Source: Camelus bactrianus (Eukaryota > Chordata > Mammalia > Artiodactyla > Camelidae). Taken from it: a stretch of 64,000 bases of DNA. Below the pieces are notes generated by a model. The model saw only the letters and a program-made list of their open reading frames with translations. It was not told the origin of the DNA and ran no database searches. The DNA lies in the NCBI RefSeq assembly GCF_048773025.1, contig NC_133570.1:27812001-27876000 (forward strand), given 5' to 3'. How positions within the stretch are numbered: the stretch's first letter is position 1; every line of letters starts with the position of its first letter. Shown here piece after piece: positions 48,237-61,000 of this stretch. Made by a program: the position numbers and the translations under genes.

Positions 48237-50896
48237 ATGCTACCTGCTTTTCCAGCCCAACCCCCGCATTTCCCCGGCAGCCCGCACAGGGAGGGTCTTG
48301 GGGAAGACACTCGAAGGGCTCCTAGGAGATCCCGGGTGCTGCAGACAAAAGACGGAGCCTCCCCACACTCAGAATCCCGGAACACGTCTGACTGTGTGGG
48401 TGAGGTTTAGGGCCGCCCTCCACGCAGCTGCCTGGTGTCACAGGTGTTCCCTGGCAGGGGGAAGTCCGCTAATTACCTCCCCTGTCCATGGGGAGGCACT
48501 AGATGCTACCTGCGTTTCCAGCACAACCCCCGCCTTTCCCCGGCAGGCCGCACTGGGAGGGACTCGGGGAAGACACTCGAAGGGCTCCTAGGAGATCCCG
48601 GGTGCTGCAGACAGAAGACGGAACCTCCCCACACTCAGAATTCCGGAACACGGATGACTGTGTGGGGGAGGTTCGGGGCCGCCCTCCACGCAGCTGCCTG
48701 GTGTCACAGGTGTTCCCTGGCAGGGGGAAGTCCGCTAATTACCTCCCCTGTCCATGGGGAGGCACTAGATGCTACCTGCGTTTCCAGCCCAACCCCCGCC
48801 TTTCCCCGGCAGCCCGCACTGGAAGGGACTCGGGGAAGACACTCGAAGGGCTCCTAGGAGATCCCGGGTGCTGCAGACAGAAGACGGAACCTCCCCACAC
48901 TCAGAATTCCGGAACATGGCTGACTGTGTGGGGGAGGTTCGGGGCCAGCCTTCACGCAGCTGCCTGGTGTCACAGGTGTTCCCTGGCAGGGAGAAGTCCG
49001 CTAAATACCTCCCCTGTCCATGGGGAGGCACTAGATGCTACCTGCTTTTCCAGCACAACCCCCTCCTTTCCCCGGCAGCCCGCAAAGTGAGGGACCCTGG
49101 GAAGACACTCGAAGGGCTCCTAGGAGATCTCGGGTGCTGCAGACAGAAGACGGAACCTCCCCACACTCAGAATTCCGGAACACGGGTGACTGTGTGGGTG
49201 AGGTTTAGGGCCGCAATCCACGCAGCTTCCTGGTGTCACAGGTGTTCCCTGGCAGGGGGAAGTCCGCTAATTACCTCCCCTGTCCATGGGGAGGCACTAG
49301 ATGCTACCTGCGTTTCCAGCCCAACCCCCGCATTTCCCCGGCTGCCCTCACAGTGAGGGACTCTGGGAAGACACTCGAAGGGCTCCTAGGAGATCCCGGG
49401 TGCTGCAGGCAGAAGACGGATCCTCCCCACACTCAGAATCCCGGAACACGTCTGACTGTGTGGGTGAGGTTTAGGGCCGCCCTCCACGCAGCTGCCTGGT
49501 GTCACAGGTGTTCCCTGGCAGGGGGAAGTCCGCTAATTACCTCCCCTGTCCATGGGGAGGCACTAGATGCTACCTGCGTTTCCAGCCCAAACCCCGCCTT
49601 TCCCCGGCAGCCCGCACTGGGAGGGACTCGGGGAAGACACTCGAAGGGCTCCAAGGAGATCCCGGGTGCTGCAGACAGAAGACGGAACCTCCCCACACTC
49701 AGAATTCCGGAACACGGCTGACTGTGTGGGGGAGGTTCGGGGCCGCCCTCCACGCAGCTGCCTGGTGTCACAGGTGTTCCCTGGCAGGGGGAAGTCCGCT
49801 AATTACCTCCCCTGTCCATGGGGAGGCACTAGATGCTACCTGCTTTTCCAGCACAACTCCCTCCTTTCCCCGGCAGCCCGCAAAGTGAGGGACCCTGGGA
49901 AGACACTCGAAGGGCTCCTAGGAGATCTCGGGTGCTGCAGACAGAAGACGGAACCTCCCCACACTCAGAATTCCGGAACACGGGTGACTGTGTGGGTGAG
50001 GTTTAGGGCCGCAATCCACGCAGCTTCCTGGTGTCACAGGTGTTCCCTGGCAGGGGGAAGTCCGCTAATTACCTCCCCTGTCCATGGGGAGGCACTAGAT
50101 GCTACCTGCTTTTCCAGCCCAACCCCCGCCTTTCCCCGGCTGCCCTCACAGTGAGGGACTCTGGGAAGACACTCGAAAGGCTCCTAGGAGATCCCGGGTG
50201 CTGCAGGCAGAAGACGGATCCTCCCCACACTCAGAATCCCGGAACACATCTGACTGTGTGGGTGAGGTTTAGGGCCGCCCTCCACGCAGCTGCCTGGTGT
50301 CACAGGTGTTCCCTGGCAGGGGGAAGTCCGCTAATTACCTCCCCTGTCCATGGGGAGGCACTAGATGCTACCTGCGTTTCCAGCACAACCCCCGCCTTTC
50401 CCCGGCAGCCCGCACTGGGAGGGACTCGGGGAAGAGACTCGAAGGGCTCCAAGGAGATCCCGGGTGCTGCAGACAGAAGACGGAACCTCCCCACACTCAG
50501 AATTCCGGAACACGGCTGACTGTGTGGGGGAGGTTCGGGGCCGCCCTCCACGCAGCTGCCTGGTGTCACAGGTGTTCCCTGGCAGGGGGAAGTCCGCTAA
50601 TTACCTCCCCTGTCCATGGGGAGGCACTAGATGCTACCTGCGTTTCCAGCCCAACCCCCGCCTTTCCCCGGCTGCCCTCACAGTGAGGGACTCTGGGAAG
50701 ACACTCGAAGGGCTCCTAGGAGATCCCGGGTGCTGCAGACAGAAGACGGATCCTCCCCACACTCAGAATTCCGGAACACGGCTGACTGCGTGGGGGTGGT
50801 TCGGGGCCGCCCTCCACGCAGCTGCCTGGTGTCACAGGTGTTCCCTGGCAGGGGGAAGTCCGCTAATTACCTCCCCTGTCCATGGTGAGGCACAAG
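48237..50896 (+). repeat. 10-mer HOR H-A-B-C-D-A-C-D-A-D, copy 1 (2660 bp)
   Basis: Ten monomers of exactly 266 bp carry the markers gcaggccgc, cactggaagg, gatctcggg, gctccaaggag, cacaactccc, cgaaaggctcc and gaagagactcg. The next 2660 bp repeat the order. The last unit (50631) has a D head and an A tail with gactgcgtgggggtgg, which restores the A-to-H junction. Private changes include cccaaacccc at 49591. Confidence 0.9.
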
Positions 50897-53556
50897 ATGC
50901 TACCTGCTTTTCCAGCCCAACCCCCGCATTTCCCCGGCAGCCCGCACTGGGAGGGTCTTGGGGAAGACACTCGAAGGGCTCCTAGGAGATCCCGGGTGCT
51001 GCAGACAAAAGACGGATCCTCCCCACACTCAGAATCCCGGAACACGTCTGACTGTGTGGGTGAGGTTTAGGGCCGCCCTCCACGCAGCTGCCTGGTGTCA
51101 CAGGTGTTCCCTGGCAGGGGGAAGTCCGCTAATTACCTCCCCTGTCCATGGGGAGGCACTAGATGCTACCTGCGTTTCCAGCACAACCCCCGCCTTTCCC
51201 CGGCAGGCCGCACTGGGAGGGACTCGGGGAAGACACTCGAAGGGCTCCTAGGAGATCCCGGGTGCTGCAGACAGAAGACGGAACCTCCCCACACTCAGAA
51301 TTCCGGAACACGGATGACTGTGTGGGGGAGGTTCGGGGCCGCCCTCCACGCAGCTGCCTGGTGTCACAGGTGTTCCCTGGCAGGGGGAAGTCCGCTAATT
51401 ACCTCCCCTGTCCATGGGGAGGCACTAGATGCTACCTGCGTTTCCAGCCCAACCCCCGCCTTTCCCCGGCAGACCGCACTGGAAGGGACTCGGGGAAGAC
51501 ACTCGAAGGGCTCCTAGGAGATCCCGGTTGCTGCAGACAGAAGACGGAACCTCCCCACACTCAGAATTCCGGAACATGGCTGACTGTGTGGGGGAGGTTC
51601 GGGGCCAACCTTCACGCAGCTGCCTGGTGTCACAGGTGTTCCCTGGCAGGGAGAAGTCCGCTAAATACCTCCCCTGTCCATGGGGAGGCACTAGATGCTA
51701 CCTGCTTTTCCAGCACAACCCCCTCCTTTCCCCGGCAGCCCGCAAAGTGAGGGACCCTGGGAAGACACTCGAAGGGCTCCTAGGAGATCTCGGGTGCTGC
51801 AGACAGAAGACGGAACCTCCCCACACTCAGAATTCCGGAACACGGGTGACTGTGTGGGTGAGGTTTAGGGCCGCAATCCACGCAGCTTCCTGGTGTCACA
51901 GGTGTTCCCTGGCAGGGGGAAGTCCGCTAATTACCTCCCCTGTCCATGGGGAGGCACTAGATGCTACCTGCGTTTCCAGCCCAACCCCCGCATTTCCCCG
52001 GCTGCCCTCACAGTGAGGGACTCTGGGAAGACACTCGAAGGGCTCCTAGGAGATCCCGGGTGCTGCAGGCAGAAGACGGATCCTCCCCACACTCAGAATC
52101 CCGGAACACGTCTGACTGTGTGGGTGAGGTTTAGGGCCGTCCTCCACGCAGCTGCCTGGTGTCACAGGTGTTCCCTGGCAGGGGGAAGTCCGCTAATTAC
52201 CTCCCCTGTCCATGGGGAGGCACTAGATGCTACCTGCGTTTCCAGCACAACCCCCGCCTTTCCCCGGCAGCCCGCACTGGGAGGGACTCGGGGAAGACAC
52301 TCGAAGGGCTCCAAGGAGATCCCGGGTGCTGCAGACAGAAGACGGAACCTCCCCACACTCAGAATTCCGGAACACGGCTGACTGTGTGGGGGAGGTTCGG
52401 GGCCGCCCTCCACGCAGCTGCCTGGTGTCACAGGTGTTCCCTGGCAGGGGGAAGTCCGCTAATTACCTCCCCTGTCCATGGGGAGGCACTAGATGCTACC
52501 TGCTTTTCCAGCACAACTCCCTCCTTTCCCCGGCAGCCCGCAAAGTGAGGGACCCTGGGAAGACACTCGAAGGGCTCCTAGGAGATCTCGGGTGCTGCAG
52601 ACAGAAGACGGAACCTCCCCACACTCAGAATTCCGGAACACGGGTGACTGTGTGGGTGAGGTTTAGGGCCGCAATCCACGCAGATTCCTGGTGTCACAGG
52701 TGTTCCCTGGCAGGGGGAAGTCCGCTAATTACCTCCCCTGTCCATGGGGAGGCACTAGATGCTACCTGCGTTTCCAGCCCAACCCCCGCCTTTCCCCGGC
52801 TGCCCTCACAGTGAGGGACTCTGGGAAGACACTCGAAAGGCTCCTAGGAGATCCCGGGTGCTGCAGGCAGAAGACGGATCCTCCCCACACTCAGAATCCC
52901 GGAACACGTCTGACTGTGTGGGTGAGGTTTAGGGCCGCCCTCCACGCAGCTGCCTGGTGTCACAGGTGTTCCCTGGCAGGGGGAAGTCCGCTAATTACCT
53001 CCCCTGTCCATGGGGAGGCACTAGATGCTACCTGCGTTTCCAGCACAACCCCCGCCTTTCCCCGGCAGCCCGCAATGTGAGGGACTCGGGGAAGAGACTC
53101 GAAGGGCTCCAAGGAGATCCCGGGTGCTGCAGACAGAAGACGGAACCTCCCCACACTCAGAATTCCGGAACACGGCTGACTGTGTGGGGGAGGTTCGGGG
53201 CCGCCCTCCACGCAGCTGCCTGGTGTCACAGGTGTTCCCTGGCAGGGGGAAGTCCGCTAATTACCTCCCCTGTCCATGGGGAGGCACTAGATGCTACCTG
53301 CGTTTCCAGCCCAACCCCCGCCTTTCCCCGGCTGCCCTCACAGTGAGGGACTCTGGGAAGACACTCGAAGGGCTCCTAGGAGATCCCGGGTGCTGCAGAC
53401 AGAAGACGGATCCTCCCCACACTCAGAATCCCGGAACACGTCTGACTGTGTGGGTGAGGTTTAGGGCCGCCCTCCACGCAGCTGCCTGGTGTCACAGGAG
53501 TTCCCTGGCAGGGGGAAGTCCGCTAATTACCTCCCCTGTCCATGGGGAGGCACATG
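50897..53556 (+). repeat. 10-mer HOR H-A-B-C-D-A-C-D-A-D, copy 2 (2660 bp)
   Basis: This is the tandem partner of 48237-50896 at an offset of 2660 bp. Private changes include cagaccgcac near 51473, cccggttgc at 51528, ggccaaccttc near 51607, gccgtcctcc near 52140, gcagattcc at 52684 and gcaatgtgagg near 53074. It is followed by the rare F unit with ccagcggaacc, as at 43450. Confidence 0.9.
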
Positions 53557-54354
53557 ATGCTACCTGCTTTTCCAGCGGAACCTCCGCCATTCAACGGCAG
53601 CCCGCACAGGGAGGGACTGGGGGAAGACACTCGAAGGGCTCCTAGGTGAACCCGGGTGCTGCAGACATAAGACGGAACCTCCCCACACTCAGAATTCCGG
53701 AACACGGATGACTGTGTGGGGGAGGTTCGGTGCCGCCCTCCACGCAGCTGCCTTGTGTCACAGGTGTTCCCTGGCAGGTGGAAGTCCGCTAATTACCTCC
53801 CCTGTCCATGGGGAGGCACTAGATGCTACCTGCGTTTCCAGCCCAACCCCCTCCTTTCCTCGGCAGCCCGCATTGTGACGGACTGGGGGAAGACACTCGA
53901 AGGGCTCCTAGGAGATCCCGGGTGCTGCAGACAAAAGACGGATCCTCCCCACACTCAGAATCCCGGAACAAGTCTGACTGTGTGGGTGAGGTTTAGGGCC
54001 GCCCTCCACGCAGCTGCCTGGTGTCACAGATGTTCCCTGGCAGGGGGAAGTCCGCTAATTACCTCCCCTGTCCATGGGGAGGCACTAGATGCTACCTGCT
54101 TTTCCAGCACAACCCCCGCCTTTCCCCGGCAGCCCGCACTGGGAGGGACTCGGGGAAGACACTCGAAGGGCTCCTAGGAGATCCCGGGTGCTGCAGACAG
54201 AAGACGGAACCTCCCCACACTCAGAATTCCGGAACACGGATGACTGTGTGGGGGAGGTTCGGGGCCGCCCTCCACTCAGCTGCCTTGTGTCACAGGTGTT
54301 CCCTGGCAGGTGGAAGTCCGCTAATTACCTCCCCTGTCCATGGGGAGGCAGTAG
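53557..54354 (+). repeat. Three-monomer linker F-E-A
   Basis: The F unit carries ccagcggaacc and attcaacggc. The E unit has cattgtgacggac. The A unit has a cttttcc head, a cactcagctgccttgtg tail and the caggtgg variant. Confidence 0.85.
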
Positions 54355-56481
54355 ATGCTACCTGCGTTTCCAGCCCAACCCCCTCCTTTCCTCGGCAGCC
54401 CGCACTGGGACCGACTGGGGGAAGACACTCGAAGGTCTCCTAGGAGATCCCGGGTGCTGCAGACAAAAGACGGATCCTCCCCACACTCAGAATCCCGGAA
54501 CACGTCTGACTGTGTGGGTGAGGTTTAGAGACGCCCTCCACGCAGCTGCCTGGTGTCACAGGTGTTCCCTGGCAGGGGGAAGTCCGCTAATTACCTCCCC
54601 TGTCCATGGGGAGGCACTAGATGCTACCTGCGTTTCCAGCACAACCCCCGCCTTTCCCCGGCAGCCCGCACTGGGAGGGACTTGGGGAAGACACTCGAAG
54701 GGCTCCTAGGAGATCCCGGGTGCTGCAGACAGAAGACGGAACCTCCCCACACTCAGAATTCCGGAACACGGATGACTGTGTGGGGGAGGTTCGGGGCCGC
54801 CCTCCACGCAGCTTCCTGGTGTCACAGGTGTTCCCTGGCAGGGGGAAGTCCGCTAATTACCTCCCCTGTCCATGGGGAGGCACTAGATGCTACCTGCGTT
54901 TCCAGCCCAACCCCCGCCTTTCCCCGGCAGCCCGCACTGGGAGGGACTCGGGGAAGACACTCGAAGGGCTCCTAGGAGATCCCGGGTGCTGCAGACAGAA
55001 GACGGAACCTCCCCACACTCAGAATTCCGGAACATGGCTGACTGTGTGGGGGAGGTTCGGGGCCACCCTTCACGCAGCTGCCTGGTGTCACAGGTGTTCC
55101 CTGGCAGGGAGAAGTCCGCTAAATACCTCCCTTGTCCATGGGGAGGCACTAGATGCTACCTGCTTTTCCAGCAAAACCCCCTCCTTTCCCCGGCAGCCCG
55201 CAAAGGGAGGGACTCTGGGAAGACACTCGAAGGGCTCTTAGGAGATCCCGGGTGCTGCAGACAGAAGACGGAACCTCCCCACACTCAGAATCCCGGAACA
55301 CGTCTGACTGTGTGGGTGAGGTTTAGGGCCGCACTCCACGCAGCTGCCTTGTGTCACAGGTGTTCCCTGGCAGGTGGAAGTCCGCTAATTACCTCCCCTG
55401 TCCATGGGGAGGCACTAGATGCTACCTGCGTTTCCAGCCCAACATCCTCCTTTCCTCGGCAGCCCGCAAAGTGAGGGACTCTGGAAGACACTCAAAGGGC
55501 TCCTAGGAGATCCCGGGTGCTGCAGACAAAAGACGGACCCTCCCCACAATCGGAATTCCAGAACACGGCTGACTGTGTGGGGGAAGTACGGGGCCGCCCT
55601 CCACGCAGCTGCCTGCTGTCACAGGTGTTCCCTGGCAGGGGGAATTCCGCTAATTACCTCCCCTGTCCATGGGGAGGCACTAGATGCTACCTGCGTTTCC
55701 AGCCCAACCCCCGCCTTTCCCAGGCAGCCCGCACTGGGAGGGACTCGGGGAAGACACTCGAAGGGCTCCTAGGAGATCCCGGGTGCTGCAGACAGAAGAC
55801 GGAACCTCCCCACACTCAGAATTCCGGAACATGGCTGACTGTGTGGGGGAGGTTCGGGGCCACCCTCCACGCAGCTGCCTGGTGTCACAGGTGTTCCCTG
55901 GCAGGGAGAAGTCCGCTAAATACCTCCCCTGTCCATGGGGAGGCACTAGATGCTACCTGCTTTTCCAGCACAACCCCCTCCTTTCCCCGGCAGCCCGCAA
56001 AGGGAGGGAATCTGAGAAGACACTCGAAGGGCTCCTAGGAGATCCCGGGTGCTGCAGACAGAAGACGGAACCTCCCCACAATCAGAATTCCAGAACAAGG
56101 CTGACTGTGTGGGGGAGGTTCGGGGCCGCCCTCCACGCTGCTGCCTGGTGTCACAGGTGTTCCCTGGCAGGGGGAAGTCCGCTAATTACCTCCCCTGTCC
56201 ATGGGGAGGCACTAGATGCTACCTGCGTTTCCAGCCCATCCCCCGCCTTTCCCCGGCAGCCCGCACTGGGAGGGACTCGGGGAAGACACTCGAAGGGCTC
56301 CTAGGAGATCCCGGATGCTGCAGACAGAAGACGGAACCTCCCCACACTCAGAATTCCGGAACACGGCTGACTGCGTGGGGGAGGTTCGGGGCCGCCCTCC
56401 ACGCAGCTGCCTGGTGTCACAGGTGTTCCCTGGCAGGGGGAAGTCCGCTAATTACCTCCCCTGTCCATGGGGAGGCACAAG
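54355..56481 (+). repeat. 8-mer block E-A-B-C-G-B-C-A, copy 1 (2127 bp)
   Basis: The first four units recur at 56482-57545, sharing tttagagacgccc, gggacttgggg, gcagcttcctgg after an A tail, and ggctcttagg. The G unit at 55419-55683 is 265 bp (ctctggaagac). The C unit at 55950 has gaatctgag and an acaatcag tail. Confidence 0.84.
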
Positions 56482-57545
56482 ATGCTACCTGCTTTTCCAG
56501 CCCAACCCCCTCCTTTCCTCGGCAGCCCGCACTGGGACCGACTGGGGGAAGACACTCTAAGGGCTCTTAGGAGATCCCGGGTGCTGCAGACAAAAGACGG
56601 ATCCTCCCCACACTCAGAATCCCGGAACACGTCTGACTGTGTGGGTGAGGTTTAGAGACGCCCTCCACGCAGCTGCCTGGTGTCACAGGTGTTCCCTGGC
56701 AGGGGGAAGTCCGCTAATTACCTCCCCTGTCCATGGGGAGGCACTAGATGCTACCTGCGTTTCCAGCACAACCCCCGCCTTTCCCCGGCAGCCCGCACTG
56801 GGAGGGACTTGGGGAAGACACTCGAAGGGCTCCTAGGAGATCCCGGGTGCTGCAGACAGAAGACGGAACCTCCCCACACTCAGAATTCCGGAACACGGAT
56901 GACTGTGTGGGGGAGGTTCGGGGCCGCCCTCCACGCAGCTTCCTGGTGTCACAGGTGTTCCCTGGCAGGGGGAAGTCCGCTAATTACCTCCCCTGTCCAT
57001 GGGGAGGCACTAGATGCTACCTGCGTTTCCAGCCCAACCCCCGCCTTTCCCCGGCAGCCCGCACTGGGAGGGACTCGGGGAAGACACTCGAAGGGCTCCT
57101 AGGAGATCCCGGGTGCTGCAGACAGAAGACGGAACCTCCCCACACTCAGAATTCCGGAACATGGCTGACTGTGTGGGGGAGGTTCGGGGCCACCCTTCAC
57201 GCAGCTGCCTGGTGTCACAGGTGTTCCCTGGCAGGGAGAAGTCCGCTAAATACCTCCCCTGTCCATGGGGATGCACTAGATGCTACCTGCTTTTCCAGCA
57301 CAACCCCCTCCTTTCCCCGGCAGCCCGCAAAGGGAGGGACTCTGGGAAGACACTCGAAGGGCTCTTAGGAGATCCCGGGTGCTGCAGACAGAAGACGGAA
57401 CCTCCGCACACTCAGAATTCCGGAACACGGCTGACTGTGTGGGTGAGATTTAGGGCCGCACTCCACGCAGCTTCCTGGTGTCACAGGTGTTCCCTGGCAG
57501 GGGGAAGTCCGCTAATTACCTCCCCTGTCCATGGGGAGGCACTAG
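56482..57545 (+). repeat. 8-mer block, copy 2, first four monomers
   Basis: This matches 54355 onward at an offset of 2127 bp. The first unit begins cacaagatg with cttttcc (H-like) but continues with an E body, and has actctaagggc. The B unit is followed by ggatgcac and the C unit has ggctcttagg. Similarity to copy 1 is lost after the fourth unit. Confidence 0.84.
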
Positions 57546-58077
57546 ATGCTACCTGCGTTTCCAGCCCAACCCCCGCCTTTCCCCGGCAGCCCGCACTGGG
57601 AGGGACTCGGGGAAGACACTCGAAGGGCTCCTAGGAGATCCCGGATGCTGCAGACAGAAGACGGAACCTCCCCACACTCAGAATTCCGGAACACGGCTGA
57701 CTGCGTGGGGGAGGTTCGGGGCCGCCCTCCACGCAGCTGCCTGGTGTCACAGGTGTTCCCTGACAGGGGGAAGTCCGCTAATTACCTCCCCTGTCCATGG
57801 GGAGGCACAAGATGCTACCTGCTTTTCCAGCCCAACCCCCGCATTTCCCCGGCAGCCCGCACTGGGAGGGACTCGGGGAAGACACTCGAAGGGCTCCTAG
57901 GAGATCCCGGGTGCTGCAGACAGAAGACGGAACCTCCCCACACTCAGAATTCCGGAACACTGCTGACTGCGTGGGGGAGGTTCGGGGCCGCCCTCCACGC
58001 AGCTGCCTGCTGTCACAGGTGTTCCCTGACAGGGGGAAGTCCGCTAATTACCTCCCCTGTCCATGGGGAGGCACAAG
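57546..58077 (+). repeat. A and H-like monomers with ccctgacaggggg
   Basis: Two units (57546 and 57812) share gactgcgtgggggagg and the rare ccctgacaggggg, and lead into a third H-like unit at 58078. The run H-H resembles a local 1-mer amplification. Confidence 0.8.
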
Positions 58078-61000
58078 ATGCTACCTGCTTTTCCAGCCCA
58101 ACCCCCGCATTTCCCCGTCAGCCCGCACTGGGAGGGGCTCGGGGAAGAAACTCGAAGGGCTCCTAGGAGATCCCGCGTGCTGCAGACAGAAGACGGAACC
58201 TCCCCACACTCAGAATTCCGGAACACGGCTGACTGTGAGGGGGAGGTTCGGGGCTGCCCTCCACGCAGCTCCCTGGTGTCACAGGTGTTCCCTGGCAGGG
58301 AGAAGTCCGCTAATTACCTCCCCTGTCCATGGGGGGCACTAGATGCTACCTGCTTTTCCAGCACAACCCCCTCCTTTCCCCGGCAGTCCGGAAAGGGAGG
58401 GACTCTGGGAAGACACTCGAAGGGCTCCTAGGAGATCCCGGGTGCTGCAGACAGAAGACGGAACCTCCCCACAATCAGAATTCCCGAACACGGCTGACTG
58501 TGTGGGGGAGGTTCGGGGCCGCCCTCCACGCAGCTGCCTGCTGTCACAGGTGTTCCCTGGCAGGGGGAAGTCCGCTAATTACCTCCACTGTCCATGGGGA
58601 GGCACTAGATGCTACCTGCGTTTCCAGCCCAACCCCCGCCTTTCCCCGGCAGCCCGCACTGGGAGGGACTCGGGGAGGACACTTGAATGGCTCCTAGGAG
58701 ATCCCGGGTGCTGCAGACAGAAGACGGAACCTCCCCACACTCAGAATTCCGGAACATGGCTGACTGTGTGGGGGAGGTTCGGGGCCACCCTCCACGCAGC
58801 TGCCTGGTGTCACAGGTGTTCCCTGGCAGGGAGAAGTCCGCTAAATACCTCCCCTGTCCATGGGGAGGCACTAGATGATACCTGCTTTTCCAGCACAACC
58901 CCCTCCTTTCCCCGGCATCCCGCAAAGGGAGGGACTCTGGGAAGACACTCGAAGGGCTCCTAGGAGATCCCGGGTGCTGCAGACAGAAGACGGAACCTCC
59001 CCACAATCAGAATTCCAGAACACGGCTGACTGTGTGGGGGAGGTTCGGGGCCGCCCTCCACGCAGCTGCCTGGTGTCACAGGTGTTCCCTGGCAGGGAGA
59101 AGTCCGCTAATTACCTCCCCTGTCCATGGGGAGGCACTAGATGCTACCTGCGTTTCCAGCCCAACCCCCTCCTTTCCTCGGCAGCCCGCAAAGGGAGGGA
59201 CTCTGGGAAGACACTCGAAGGGCTCCTAGCAGATCCCGGGTGCTGCAGACAGAAGACGGAACCTCCCCACAATCAGAATTCCAGAAAACGGCTGACTGTG
59301 TGGGGGAGGTTCGGGGCCGCCCTCCACGCAGCTGCCTGGTGTCACAGGTGTTCCCTGGCAGGGGGAAGTCCGCTAATTATCTCCCCTTTCCATGGGGAGG
59401 CACTAGATGCTACCTGCGTTTCAGCCCAACCCCCGCATTTCCCCGGCAGCCCGCACTGGGAGGGTCTCGGGGAAGACACTCGAAGGGCTCCTAGGAGATC
59501 CCGGGTGCTGCAGACAGAAGACGAAACCTCCCCACACTCAGAATTCCGGAACACGGCTGACTGTGTGGGGGAGGTTCGGGGCCGCCCTCCACGCAGCTGC
59601 CTGGTGTCACAGGTGTTCCCTGGCAGGGAGAAGTCCGCTAATTACCTCCCCTGTCCATGGGGAGGCACTAGATGCTACCTGCTTTTCCAGCACAACCCCC
59701 TCCTTTCCCCGGCAGCCCGCAAAGGGAGGGACTCTGGGAAGACACTCGAAGGGCTCCAAGGAGATCCCGGGTGCTGCAGACAGAAGACGGAACCTCCCCA
59801 CAATCAGAATTCCGGAACACGGCTGACTGTGTGGGGGAGGTTCGGGGCCGCCCTCCACGCAGCTGCCTGCTGTCACAGGTGTTCCCTGGCAGGGGGAATT
59901 CCGCTAATTACCTCCCCTGTCCATGGGGAGGCACTAGATGCTACCTGCGTTTCCAGCCCAACCCCCGCCTTTCCATGGCAGCCCGCACTGGGAGGGACTC
60001 GGGGAAGACACTCGAAGGGCTCCTAGGAGATCCCGGGTGCTGCAGACAGAAGACGGAACCTCCCCACACTCAGAATTCCGGAACATGGCTGACTGTGTGG
60101 GGGAGGTTCGGGGCCACCATTCACGCAGCTGCCTGGTGTCACAGGTGTTCCCTGGCAGGGAGAAGTCCGCTAAATACCTCCCCTGTCCATGGGGAGGCAC
60201 TAGATGCTACCTGCTTTTCCAGCACAACCCCCTCCTTTCCCCGGCAGCCCGCAAAGAGAGGGACTCTGGGAAGACACTCGAATGGCTCCTAGGAGATCCC
60301 GGGTGCTGCAGACAGAAGACGGAACCTCCCCACACTCAGAATTCCGGAACACGGGTGACTGTGTGGGTGAGGTTTAGGGCCGCCCTCCACGCAGCTTCCT
60401 GGTGTCACAGGTGTTCCCTGGCAGGGGGAAGTCCGCTAATTACCTCCCCTGTCCATGGGGAGGCACTAGAAGCTACCTGCGTTTCCAGCCCAACCCCCGC
60501 CTTTCCCCGGCTGCCCTCACAGTGAGGGACTCTGGGAAGACACTCGAAGGGTTCCTAGGAGATCCCGGGTGCTGCAGACAGAAGACGGAACCTCCCCACA
60601 CTCAGAATTCCGGAACACGGCTGACTGTGTTTGGGAGGTTCGGGGCCGCCCTCCACGCAGCTGCCTGGTGTCACAGGTGTTCCCTGGCAGGGGAAAGTCC
60701 GCTAAATACCTCCCCTGTCCATGGGGAGGCACATGATGCTACCTGCTTTTCCAGCCCAACCTCCGCCATTCCCCGGCAGCCCGCACAGGGAGGGACTGGG
60801 GGAAGACACTCGAAGGGCTCCTAGGTGAACCCGGGTGCTGCAGACATAAGACGGAACCTCCCCACACTCAGAATTCCGGAACACGGATGACTGTGTGGGG
60901 GAGGTTCGGTGCCGCCCTCCACGCAGCTGCCTGGTGTCACAGGTGTTCCCTGGCAGGGGAAAGTCCGCTAATTACCTCCCCTGTCCATGGGGAGGCACAT

